Below are positions 55,000-64,000 of a stretch of DNA of 64,000 bases, in pieces. The stretch spans positions 801,001 to 865,000 of the forward strand of contig CATNEN010000035.1 of the NCBI GenBank assembly GCA_950097015.1, in the 5' to 3' direction. The notes under the pieces are model-generated. The model ran no database searches. It saw only the letters and a list, made by a program, of their open reading frames with translations, and was not told the origin of the DNA. A program made the position numbers and the translations under genes. This DNA comes from Macrostomum hystrix (Eukaryota; Platyhelminthes; Macrostomidae). How positions within the stretch are numbered: the stretch's first letter is position 1; each line of letters begins with the position of its first letter.

Positions 55000-56341
55000 A
55001 CCATGTTGTATGCAAAATGGAACAAGCATAAACATTACTACTATTGGTGCCATAAACATTACATGGGATGGCAAATAGTTTAGATTTAACTTCGCTGGCT
55101 GGACATATCTTTAATGGCTTCTGCAGATTGCTTAGTTTGTAAACACCAACATTAGAAGAATTGAAAGGAAGACTAAAGTAGTTGTCACAGATAGAAAACT
55201 GACGATGTACAAGCAGTGTTGTGTGATTAGTAGGATGATAAAGTATATTGAACAGCTTGCATGCCTTGATCGGAGCCTCACTCACATTGTCAGTAATTTA
55301 AAAAAATGCATCTCGTTGCTTCAGAGTCAGCTTCATATCTTTGCTTACATGAACACACTTATATTGAACATACTGATTGCAGTAGTTAGGTAGCTCAGTT
55401 AAGTTAGAAAAGTGCTGCCCAGTCACACAAGGGAATGTGCTATCATCTAAAATATGATGCCCAAGGCACTGGTTGCTTTCTGCAACTCTGTTAGCTAGCT
55501 GTTCCAGAGGCAAGTATGGTGATCGAATTGTTCTTTTGATGTATCGATTGAAATTTTCAAAAATAAAAGATGAAAACTGTTCAATGTGACCATGTCTTAT
55601 ATAGTCCTCCAAGAGATGCTGTAAACCATGAACAACTGGACTGAAAAAACTGGATCCAAGAACATCATTAATGGATACAAAAAAGCATCCAGAACTCTCT
55701 CAGCCAGTAGTGGCTGATTGGTGACCAGTTTTTCTGAGTTTAACAGTCGTGCTGCTAGGTGTAGACACAGGAGTAAATCCATGAACCTTTGGTCCTTGAC
55801 AAATTTAGGCAATACCAGTGGGATCAGATAGGTAATGAAAAGACGGATTTCAGTTGCTTTCCAGAGCCTAATATGATTAAAAGCTCTAGGTTTTCTTTGA
55901 AAATCAGATGGAACATATGGCCCAATTCTGTCCAAAAGGCAACTTAACTCTCGCTGGCAATTGAGATTAAGCCTTGACTGTAGAGGACCACTTTGTAGAA
56001 TAACCAGAAGTTTAAGACCTACACCCTTGTAAAAAATATGCAATGAATCCATTGGAAATGCATCAACCATATCAATTGTTGTTTCTTCAAAAGCGGATGG
56101 TTCACGATGATGATGCTCTTCTTGAATATGGTTGCGAAACGAATTGTCTGTTCTTCTCTCTGCCTTTAAATCAGGGAAAACAACACTTCTGGATTCTTGA
56201 CTATATTGTCCTCGTGTTACACATCTGTCACAAGAAAAATATCCAGTACATCCTGCTGTGTTTTTGACAAACTTTTTGGCTGGCAGGTCACAAACAATCC
56301 ATTTAAGTGAAACGGTATAGTTGCTTTTGTCTACATTAATA
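55000..56341 (-). pseudogene. CACTA-like transposase, C-terminal part
   Basis: Resumes right at the TA of the Tc1-like insertion: NYTVSLKWIVCDLPAKKFVK, then GYFSCDRCVTRGQY, VVFPDLKAERRTDNSF, EEHHHREPSAF and IDMVDAFPMDSLHIFYKGVG, the classic CACTA order (CD.PA..F.......C..C...G.....FP.....RTD..F.....EHH....S.......MV..FP.D..H). QRKPRAFNHIRLWKATEIRL follows. At about 55612 the frame shifts into LEDYIRHGHIEQFSSFIFEN, typical of the C-terminal FS(A/S)F.FEN block. The last segment (55285-55000) ends ILHTT at a GTAAGT donor. Confidence 0.85.
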
Positions 56342-56343
56342 TA

Positions 56344-58013
56344 CCATTTCCACTCCAAGTCTGTCACAAGTAACTTCAAATCTGCCGTAGATAGCAGAAA
56401 GGCATACATTCAGCTCGCAAGCCGAGCGCCAACTTAAGAGTCTATGGTTAAAGCTCAGATCAATTCTGTCAAAAGTAACTTCAAATCTGTCCACTGAACA
56501 GATAACGAAACAAAGGTTTATTTTGAACAGTGCTCTCAAATTAAAGCAACAAATTCTGTAATTCACTATGCTAACATGCCTGCTACAGTCAATCAGTTGC
56601 ATAGATATTTCAAGCAAAAATATCGCGACGATCCAAGCAGGCCTGTCCGTAACTCAACGTGTGCAGGTGCCATCGTAGGCTGTGGTCATGTGTCAGATGA
56701 GGCATGCTGACATGCGATTCGCGAATCAGAATGCTCAGTCGCCAGTTGTGCAATGTCATCGCAGCCTGCGCTGCGGCGGCGCGATCACCCAGCTCTCTAA
56801 CCACTGCCGGTTCTGTCAGTCGTCTCTTTACTGGGGGCCTTCAGTGCTGAGATGGCCATCTCAGTCGCATTGAGAAACGGAGAATACACGGGTAGAAAAC
56901 GTATGATTTGGTCTTCCCTTTGCATCGGAAGTACGTTGGTGTGGGCTCTCTCATTGTCCGCCACCATCACGAATGGTGCGTCAACAAGTACAGACACCTC
57001 CGAGCAGAATGCAGTGAAGCGTTCTTCTGTGAAGCCACCAACGTGACATGCATAGTGAACCAATCCAAGCTGGGGACTCACTGCGAGAACGACGGTGACA
57101 TTGGGACCGCGCTGACCATCGGTAATTCGCACAGCACGATCGCTAGCAGCTGACCAGCCTTTAGACCGCGAAGTCCACAAGTTAAAGCCACATTCATCGA
57201 CGTATATCAGATGCTCTTGAAGATGACCCTCATTCATCATCCATTGCATGTACATCGCTCGCGCATCCTTGGTGCCTGGCACATTCCAGCCCGCGTGCAC
57301 ATGCCTGACGTCCTTTAAGGTTATCAGAGTACCGTCTAGCTTCTTGCTCAGGCATTGAGTAGAAACAGCGGGTGCGTCGGGAAATTCAACAGTCAGCCTC
57401 TCGCATTTCACTCAATGTGATGGTCGGCTTCTCAGCAACATACCGGTGAAGTGCTTGAAGCATCTGTTCACTTACTTTCACGTGTCTAGCCCCTCCTCTT
57501 GCTCTGTATTCTGTCCGGTTTTCCTCTAGATAGCGCTTTAGGATCAAGTTTGCGGTGGTCCTTTTGATTCCGAGGTCAATGGCCAGTCTCCTCCAGTCCC
57601 GTCCAGTGTTGTAGCTGTTAACCAGGCGCTGCCTGTCTATTAAGCATATTCTTGCATAGGGCATGGTGGGTAAGGCAAGAAAAATCGTTGTGAACTCGCC
57701 TTGCTGTCAACATATATATCTCTGACAGATTTGAACTTACTTGTGACAGAATTTATATGTAAGATTGCCATAGACGAATAAGTTTCACTGTTAAAATCTG
57801 AGTGTGTCTATAAAGAAGTTTTCTAGTCTTTACTGCTTTGGTTTCAACTCCCTATCTGTTCAGTGGACAGATTTGAAGTTACTTTTGACAGAATTGATCT
57901 GAGCTTTAACCATAGACTCTTAAGTTGGCGCTCGGCTTGCGAGCTGAATGTATGCCTTTCTGCTATCTATGGCAGATTTGAAGTTACTTGTGACAGACTT
58001 GGAGTGGAAAAGG
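56344..58013 (-). mobile_element. Tc1/IS630-like transposon, 1670 bp, with 161-bp IR/DR termini
   Basis: The left (56344-56504) and right (57853-58013) ends are inverted repeats of 161 bp, nearly identical (e.g. CCACTCCAAGTCTGTCACAA at each end). TA flanks both sides (56342-56343, 58014-58015), the Tc1/mariner target. Within each repeat, AAGTAACTTCAAATCTG occurs twice as a direct repeat about 100 bp apart, and a further copy lies just inside the right arm (about 57726), an IR/DR layout as in Sleeping Beauty-type elements. The transposase is on the minus strand. It interrupts the CACTA-like transposase. Confidence 0.95.
56797..57664 (-). pseudogene. Tc1/IS630-like transposase, one frameshift
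   Basis: The 57664-57386 frame gives the paired HTH region: LIDRQRLVNSYNTGRDWRRL, AIDLGIKRTTANLILKRYLE. A frameshift in the codons around SEMRE (about 57400) moves to the 57411-56797 frame, with LSKKLDGTLITLKDVRHVHA, the first catalytic Asp in LIYVDECGFNLWTSRSKGWS, the second in FVMVADNERAHTN, and Glu in FLPVYSPFLNATEMAI. I count 31 residues between the second Asp and the Glu, fewer than the 34 of standard Tc1/IS630. All three acidic residues are present. The family moves DNA by cut-and-paste into TA. Confidence 0.88.
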
Positions 58014-58015
58014 TA

Positions 58016-58799
58016 TAGTAGGATTTTGACTAAATTGTTGCAGTTCATATACCAGATCTTTTAAAAATTGGCTTGACGAAGTGGGTTTATTACTGCCATA
58101 ATAAACTCCAATTACAAAGACAGAACTTCAAATCTCAGAAATAGAACCAAGAATAACCCAGAAACTAGTAACAGAACTCTTAAAGAGAGGCACACCATCA
58201 ATGTTAATGACAAGAGACAATGCTTCACTTTTAAGCTTAGTTGCAGAAATGCTTAAAATGTAGTTCAGTCCAGATAGCACACCAAAGTGACAATACCTTC
58301 CAGATGCAAGATCAACAACCTGAAATTTGTCATTCTTCTTTTTACATTGAAACAATGTTCTAGCATCAGCAGGCAGTTCAGGAATCACAGTTTTTTAAAT
58401 GTGCAATAACTCTGTTATACCAACTGTAGAAACATTAAACTTGCAAGCCCAATCTTTCAAGTCCTTTGGAACATTAGCAACAGCAGCACTTCTAATATCA
58501 TTTTCTGATACACTTGCACTTGACTCAGACTCAGATGACACAATGACAGAACCATCACATGTAGCTTCACTATATTGTTGTTGCTCTAGAACTTCATGCT
58601 CCTGTTCTTGGTGCTCTAGAATTTGGTTATCTTGCTCTTGCTGATCCAGAATTTCCAAATCTTGCTCATCAGGTTGGTTAAATAATTCAACTGAACCTTC
58701 ATTGTCATTTCCAACACTTATACTACTTGAAGAAGAACTGTCAGATTCAGCCAATAGAAACCTATTTATTTGATGAGATTCCCAACGTTTATTGCTCAT
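58016..58799 (-). pseudogene. CACTA-like transposase, N-terminal part
   Basis: Starts MSNKRWESHQINRFLLAESD with a Ser/Glu/Gln-rich tail (a QEQ-type repeat), then DLKDWACKFNVSTVGITELL. A stop (TAA, 58395-58397) lies before VIPELPADARTLFQCKKKND, LASGRYCHFGVLSGL and LVINIDGVPLFKSSVTSFW, the (V)NIDG.PLFKSS...(F)W.IL hallmark of animal CACTA transposases with a catalytic Asp. A second stop (TGA, 58128-58130) precedes VFVIGVYYGSNKPTSSSQFL. The frame is the same throughout, so two nonsense codons only, then the Tc1-like insertion. Confidence 0.82.
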
Positions 58800-61329
58800 T
58801 AATAATAAAAAAGCCTTTGTAAATGTTTGTACTTCGTATATTTACAATGCTTTAATCTGAAATAATAAAATACATTTTGTCTGATCTTTGTGCACGATGG
58901 TAGGGTTATACAAATCATTTGTATAAATACATAAATTAATTTGTAATATTCCTTGAATATAGCTAGAGCACATGAAACAAATTATGCCAACCCTATTGCA
59001 ATAAGTTCCAAAAACCCAAGGACGTGCAGCACAGGTTCAAAAAAATCATGTCAAAAGTGCTTCGATCACACGCCACAGAAAAATCTCAATTTTTCCCACA
59101 GAAAGTTAACACACAAAAATAACAAAAAGGGGTTCCATTACTGTGACATGGTTGATTTTAGCAGCGTCACTGGCTGTTTCCCCAAATGACTGTTTTTGAA
59201 TGCCTGTCTTCTCTCTGCCTGCAGAATGCCTGAGTGTCTATTTTTAGCTCTCCCTCTCTCTCCCTTTGTCATTGATTGTCTCTCTTGCTGCTCTGTAGGG
59301 CAGTCTATATTTAAGTCTATATCAGTTGTTTATGGCACAAAAAGTGTTCTGATATTGTTTGGATTTCTTGCAGCTTGATGATTTTAACATGTGTTTAATA
59401 ATATATCAGTGATCACTTCTACTCTAGCCTAATTGTTCACTGAATTCCAACCTACTTGGGATAAAAATGCAGTTGGGAAAATTGCTTTGAATGAAATGGC
59501 TTTTAGGCAAAATAGACTTTTGGATACCCCACAGGTATGCTATTATGCTATGTACCAAGCCAATATGTTATATGTGCACCCCACCACCATGCTCAGAAAT
59601 CAGATAGCTTGATAAGTGTACTGGACCCAATCCATGATAAAAAGACTGATGTAATACACAAGACTTTTGTTGCTAAATTCTTCTTAGGCTTACAATACAG
59701 GCTAAGCATAAAGGCTAAGCTGACAACTAAAATGGCTAATAGGGCAATTTACTGAAATCTAGTATTTTTAAATGAAATTTGTGATTGTGATAGTGATATG
59801 ATACAAAAAACATAACTAAGCTTCTGTAAACTAGTTAGGATGTAAGTCATCCCAATCATGCCATCAATTTGTCTGGCTGCAAATTAATGGGCCCATATAA
59901 TTTGTAGTGGTTATTTGCTACATCTTATGGCCTTACCTTAGGCCTACTTATATAATAATCAACATTGAGCAACTAAAACCTTTGCTCCACTAATAACCAA
60001 ATTTTTCAAACTTGACACAAGTTCAAGTATTTTTTAACTAATGATCCCATTGCATTATTACTGGTATGCGAATTTGCATCTTAGGTCCTGCTTGTGAATG
60101 CGAATCTGAAAGTTAAGGTGTGATTTTTTTATTTTTTGCCCAATTAATGGACTGCAAAAAAAATTGGATGCGAATTCGTATCCTGGGATGAATTTCAGGA
60201 TGCGATTTAGAAAGTAAGGCGCAGCAAAGCAATAAGCGACTAAATTGACTGGGCTAGTAAAATCTGCTCTGTCTGCATGTCCACCGACCAGTAGCTGGAC
60301 AAATGGCGTCATGGCTATTGTCCCACCGAGAAAATAACAACTTCCATCATACCATCACTGATTTGTATTTGGCTATAAGACATACATAAAAAAGCAATGA
60401 AAACATATGCACTACCGTCAGCCTGTCCCTAATTAAAGGTGAAAACCTGTATCTTTAAACTAGTACATTACCAAAACTAAAAAATTGCAAAGCACGCACA
60501 TACGCTTATAAAATAAATTATAAGATGTTAAAAGAAGCAATGGAGAGCTAAACGTGCAGTGTGAGCGTGCGTGCGCGCAACGCAAAAATGACACGCAGAT
60601 CAAAGCAATTCAGTACCTAACGTTTTAACAAAGTTGCAGCAGTTCAATAATATGGCATTGCAAAGTTTGGAAACGGAGCCCTAGTTAATTACAAAAACAT
60701 ATTACTTTTTACAAACATACAAACTTAGTAAGGTATAAAAAGTTATACATTATTATTTCTAAAATTATTTTTATTACTCAAATCTGACCGCGTCCACCTA
60801 GTCCGAATTAGACACCGTTGGTCATAATTTGACGTCTAGCAGAAAGTCGGGAATTAGACGTATCTTTAAGACTTAAAATTGCTGTCATTTGATCCGAACA
60901 CCTTCATTTTTATTACATAAATAGTTCATTTAGTATTACTAATGTGACCCGTTACCTTAAATTTATGCTAAACATGAACTTTACATATCGCCGAATCCCG
61001 ACGTCTAACCGACTGCTGACAGACGTCTAAATGTTTGAACGGGAAGTGAATCCATATTCTAAACCCCCTTGAAGCAGAGCCTCCACTACAGGCTGCCATG
61101 TCCACCTGCAGATAAAATTAATCTTGCCCACTACTAATAAGTCAAAGACATTGAACAGCTACACCCTAGTTGACAATGCCTTATCGAATCTTAAAAGATC
61201 TGACTTACCAATCTTATAATTTCATGCATGATCGCGTAAGTATTTATTTGGAGAATCTTACCAGATCTTGCAATGTATTGCATGAATGAGATAAGATCTT
61301 GCGCGAAAAAGTAATGATCTTGCAAGAAT
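58800..61329. other. No gene recognised
   Basis: AT-rich intergenic DNA. The ORFs here (for example 60058-60312 minus) are unrecognised. GACGTCTA motifs occur several times at 60820-61030 in both orientations. Confidence 0.5.
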
Positions 61330-61520
61330 TCCCACTTAACCAAAATTATCGCCCCTTCATCGTCCCGATATCGCCTTCTGATTAGCCCTGATATCTGAGC
61401 GTCATCGCCTAACTTATCGCCTATGCATCAAAAGTGGTCATCTTAATCTACTCGCCTCGGTATCGCCCCGCGATATCGCCGGGCGAGATGTAGGTGATTG
61501 CGAGGCGATTAAATCGACTT
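61330..61520. repeat. Cluster of TATCGCC/GGCGA motifs
   Basis: At least ten TCGCC or GGCGA cores occur in 190 bp, including the palindrome-like CCCCGCGATATCGCCGGGCG. The unit spacing is irregular, so this is a motif cluster and not a simple tandem array. Confidence 0.6.
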
Positions 61521-61743
61521 TTACTACTTTCAGTATTATTATTTGAGAAACAGCATACCGAGTTTACCATTATTGCTATAAAAAAATGAATCGAATTTGC
61601 ATTATAGTGCATTTCGTTGCTTTCTAATATCGTTTCAAACTACCGTTAAACAAACGTTTGCCCAAGTAGCTTATATATTTTAATTTCAAACTGTTGGAGA
61701 CAAACTGTCCGAAAAGTAATGTTAATAAATGTCAAAGGAAATG

Positions 61744-63966
61744 TTAATTGGGATTGTTCCCAGAATCAACAGCATTTATGCGCTTTTTGTGCTCCCTAGT
61801 AACATCTGTGGCGTGCATCAAAACATAGGATATAGCACCATTGATCTCTGCAGCCGTGCCTTGGCTAGAATTGAGAACTAAATCGTGCACTGAAGTTCCT
61901 TTGAACTTTCGCTTCAAACCACCACTGCCGGTGAAGCTGAACTTTGCCATTATTGCTGGAGCCATTAAGTGTCTCATGATTCGCCTGGTCGTGTCCCGAA
62001 GGTCTCTTCCACCAAGATTTTTTAGCTGCCGACCCTGCGATGCAAGCGAGAAAGTTAATTTTTTAACGAGGATATTATAAACAATGCTATACAGTTCGTT
62101 CATGGCAATATTAAGATCCACGAATGAGCTCTAAAATAGGGAAATTATATTGACCCACTGGGAAAATCACTGATTTAATTGATCATCTTAAAAGTTTATC
62201 AAATAAATGGTAACTTACAAAGCTTTCGCTGTTGGAACTCTCTTTGAGCCACGTATCAAATCGCTCAAGATCATCGTCGTTCGATAAGGGCAGCGAGACC
62301 GGAGGCTTGATAGCGAATTTACAAGGGCCATTTTGCGAAAGCAGAATTGAAATCTGCCTCGAGTTGCATTCGGCGATCTCGCGAATGGCCGATAACTCGC
62401 GCAGAACGCGGTCTAAATTTATAGGATCAGATAGTTTAGTGGTGATTATCTTGGTATTTTAAAGGACACGTGCGATAAATGTTTGCATGCACTTCTATAT
62501 GATAATCTACAGTTGTTGACTGCCTTAGTGGAATCATCGTGTTGTCTATAAATACAAGATTATTTATCCCCGTAAGGATCATCGCTTATGGATTTCTTAG
62601 TGGAATCATCGTGTTGTCTATAAATACAAGATTATTTATCCCCGTAAGGATCATCGCTTATGGATTCCTACTTCCTATTCTTAGTTCAAGCATTCACAAG
62701 CATCTGAGCTGTTTGTGAATGTGTAAGGATCTTATTTGTACAGCAACTAGACTTACTAGAAAATCGAGAGGCTGACTGGGCTGAAGCGCCTTGAGTAGCA
62801 AGCTGTAGTCGATGGGGTGTCGCCGGATTGACACTCACAGTCGCAGAGAAAGGCGAGAGGCTGCGTCCCGAAGACAGATTGGGCTGGCGACTGGAGGTGG
62901 TAAATTTGCAGAAAGGTACCTTATGTAATTAGTATTTGCGGGACTCATGCACTTGGTCTAAATCGGGAGTCGGGAAGCTTGCCAAGCCACCGCAGCGGTG
63001 CTACCGAAGACCGCAGAACAGTTTAGAGAAATATATACTAGACTTCCTTTCATAGACGTGTTTTTCTCGATCTAAAAGTGTAAATATATCGCTCACTTCT
63101 GATACTGATACAGTTACTGATACTAATGGTTTACCAATTTCTACCATGCTAGAAGAAGCGTTGCCAACCCCAGGTCTAAAACACCAAAAAACCTGACTTA
63201 CTAGGAAGTTCAGTGAGTGACTGGGACGACGCGGCCTGATTAGCAGACTGTGGTTGACGAACTTCTGTTAAAGGCGAATCGACCGTCGCCAACAGAGACA
63301 AGGAGTTAGGTCTACAAGTCGAAGAAAAGCGGCCAGGCCCTGAGTCGAAATCAGCTGCGTGGCTCACAGGGAATTCAGGAACATCAGGACAGTCATCAGC
63401 AGAATCATTGCTAGATGAAGAGATCTCTTGCCTTGCCCTTTTTCGACCGCGCTTGTCTTTCGATTTAGTCGTTTTCAGCTTGGCCTGAGGGCTTTCACAA
63501 TTTTCAGATTCGGAAGAATCGGAATCACCGCTATCATTGTGCTTTGATGCAGCAGCATCTCTGCCCCGGTAGACATTTAGAGATGGTCTTGGTCGGCTTT
63601 CCTCTGGGTCGGTTGTCAGCTCCATCATACCAGCTTCCGCCAGTTTTATTCGCCTTCTAGCCTGAAGTTCATCCTCTGAAATGTGCAAGGAATCAAGAAT
63701 TGCAGCTAGCTCATTTTTAACCATACGATAAAAAGAAAGTACACAAGTATACCACACTTACTAGTTTTAGATATAAGAGTCACGCAGTGAAGCTCCCAGT
63801 TCTCAGATGGAAGCACCCCTTTTGAGCGCATAGTGGAGACTCTGTTTGCCGCGACAGGAGGCCAGTAACACTTGGTGAGTCCAACCATCCAGGATGATGG
63901 GACATATTCAACATAGCGAATCGTACCCGACTCAGAATTGCTGACAAACTCAACGATGCAGAACAT
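61744..63966 (-). CDS. DUF4806-domain protein, four exons, 429 aa, locus 1
   Basis: Exons: 63966-63762, 63705-63202, 62412-62219, 62130-61744. Phases match at every junction (1, 1, 0), donors are all GTAAGT, and the joined length is 1290 nt with a TAA end. The N-terminus, MFCIVEFVSNSESGTIRYVE then VPSSWMVGLTKCYWPP, is the V.EF....V..VPS.W.....YWPP start typical of DUF4806 proteins. A Ser-rich, basic middle (KDKRGRKRARQEISSSS) looks like a nuclear-localisation region. The C-terminal domain has VSLPLSNDDDLERFDTWLKE and LGGRDLRDTTRRIMRHLMAP then FSFTGSGGLKRKF. The family is of unknown function, and often multi-copy in invertebrates. Intron 2 (789 bp) contains a duplicated copy of the exon 2 end and a 72-bp tandem repeat. 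No defect seen. Confidence 0.75.
62525..62668. repeat. 72-bp perfect tandem duplication in an intron
   Basis: The unit starts TTAGTGGAATCATCGTGTTG and is repeated at 62597 without a noticed change. It lies in intron 2 of the DUF4806 gene. Confidence 0.95.
62757..62890 (-). other. Duplicated exon-like segment in intron 2 of the DUF4806 gene
   Basis: The 3' half (CAGCTTGCTACTCAAGGCGC, and the donor CTAGTAAGTC) matches the end of exon 2 (CAGTCTGCTAATCAGGCCGC, donor CTAGTAAGTC). An acceptor CACCTCCAG lies at 62891-62899. The segment is 134 nt, not a multiple of 3, so inclusion would shift the frame and soon give a stop. It may be a poison or dead exon. Confidence 0.55.
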
Positions 63967-64000
63967 CTTTTCGGTGCTTTGTTGATTTAAAAAATGTGCT

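Larger units (their letters stand above)
55000..58799 (-). mobile_element. CACTA/EnSpm-like transposase gene, split by a Tc1-like element
   Basis: From the ATG at 58799 the transposase runs to about 55000 with a 1.67-kb Tc1/IS630-like insertion at 56344-58013. No termini of the CACTA element were identified, so only the gene is delimited. A DUF4806-like gene follows directly downstream on the same strand. Confidence 0.75.

Overview
The window is nuclear DNA from an animal, most likely an invertebrate; I cannot name the phylum. The reasons are a 451-residue alpha-tubulin gene with an intron directly after the ATG, a nuclear gene for mitochondrial ribosomal protein uS17m, GT/AG introns of about 55-110 bp, and a dense mix of animal-type transposons (mariner, Tc1-like, hAT, Harbinger, Crypton, CACTA/EnSpm-like, LINE and LTR elements). 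Most of the sequence is AT-rich. The tubulin gene and one LTR retrotransposon are strikingly GC-rich.

Layout. 0-14.2 kb holds the host genes: a GT32 Golgi-type glycosyltransferase running off the left edge (minus), alpha-tubulin (plus, with RFX X-box-like motifs upstream) and MRPS17 (minus). Between them lie small foldback elements, a 14-bp minisatellite, a mariner remnant, a 1156-bp hAT element with perfect 8-bp target duplications, a 1-kb foldback element, and a 28-codon piece of an HSP70 N-terminus at 14.13 kb.

14.5-40.2 kb is a nested tower of transposons. A decayed Ty3/gypsy-like element (minus; gag, zinc knuckle, protease, RT, RNase H) has been split by three insertions: a 281-bp MITE (16.05-16.33 kb), a young 10.6-kb LTR retrotransposon with two 2344-bp LTRs (16.55-27.16 kb), and an 11.7-kb CACTA/EnSpm-like element (27.33-39.00 kb). 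The CACTA-like element itself contains a mariner with 203-bp inverted repeats, a 604-bp foldback MITE, two copies of a longer dispersed repeat and a Crypton tyrosine-recombinase element. The LTR element encodes Gag and a retropepsin in the -1 frame, plus an unrecognised tryptophan-rich 193-residue protein. It has no RT, RNase H or integrase, so it must borrow them in trans.

40-47 kb carries a LINE (endonuclease and partial RT, with a 2A-like VEKNPGP motif). It is inserted into a gene fragment of the same type as the second gene of the CACTA-like element. A solo LTR of the 2.3-kb LTR family follows (44.57-46.86 kb, inverted, target duplication TAAT).

47-64 kb contains three loci of a DUF4806-like gene family (47.55-48.06, 53.39-54.86 and 61.74-63.97 kb, all minus). 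The last gives a clean four-exon, 429-residue model. Two of the three lie beside CACTA-type transposase fragments. One of these fragments (55.0-58.8 kb) is split by a 1.67-kb Tc1/IS630-like element with 161-bp inverted repeats. Two abutting minisatellites (18 and 23 bp units) occupy 49.6-50.8 kb.

The genes do not form an operon or pathway. The connecting theme is layered transposition. The points most worth a second look are the pol-less LTR element with its Trp-rich ORF and repeated stem-loops, the repeated neighbourhood of DUF4806-like genes and CACTA sequences, and the shared CCATAGAC termini of the Crypton and small foldback elements. All calls come from reading the sequence and remembered family features; no database search was possible.
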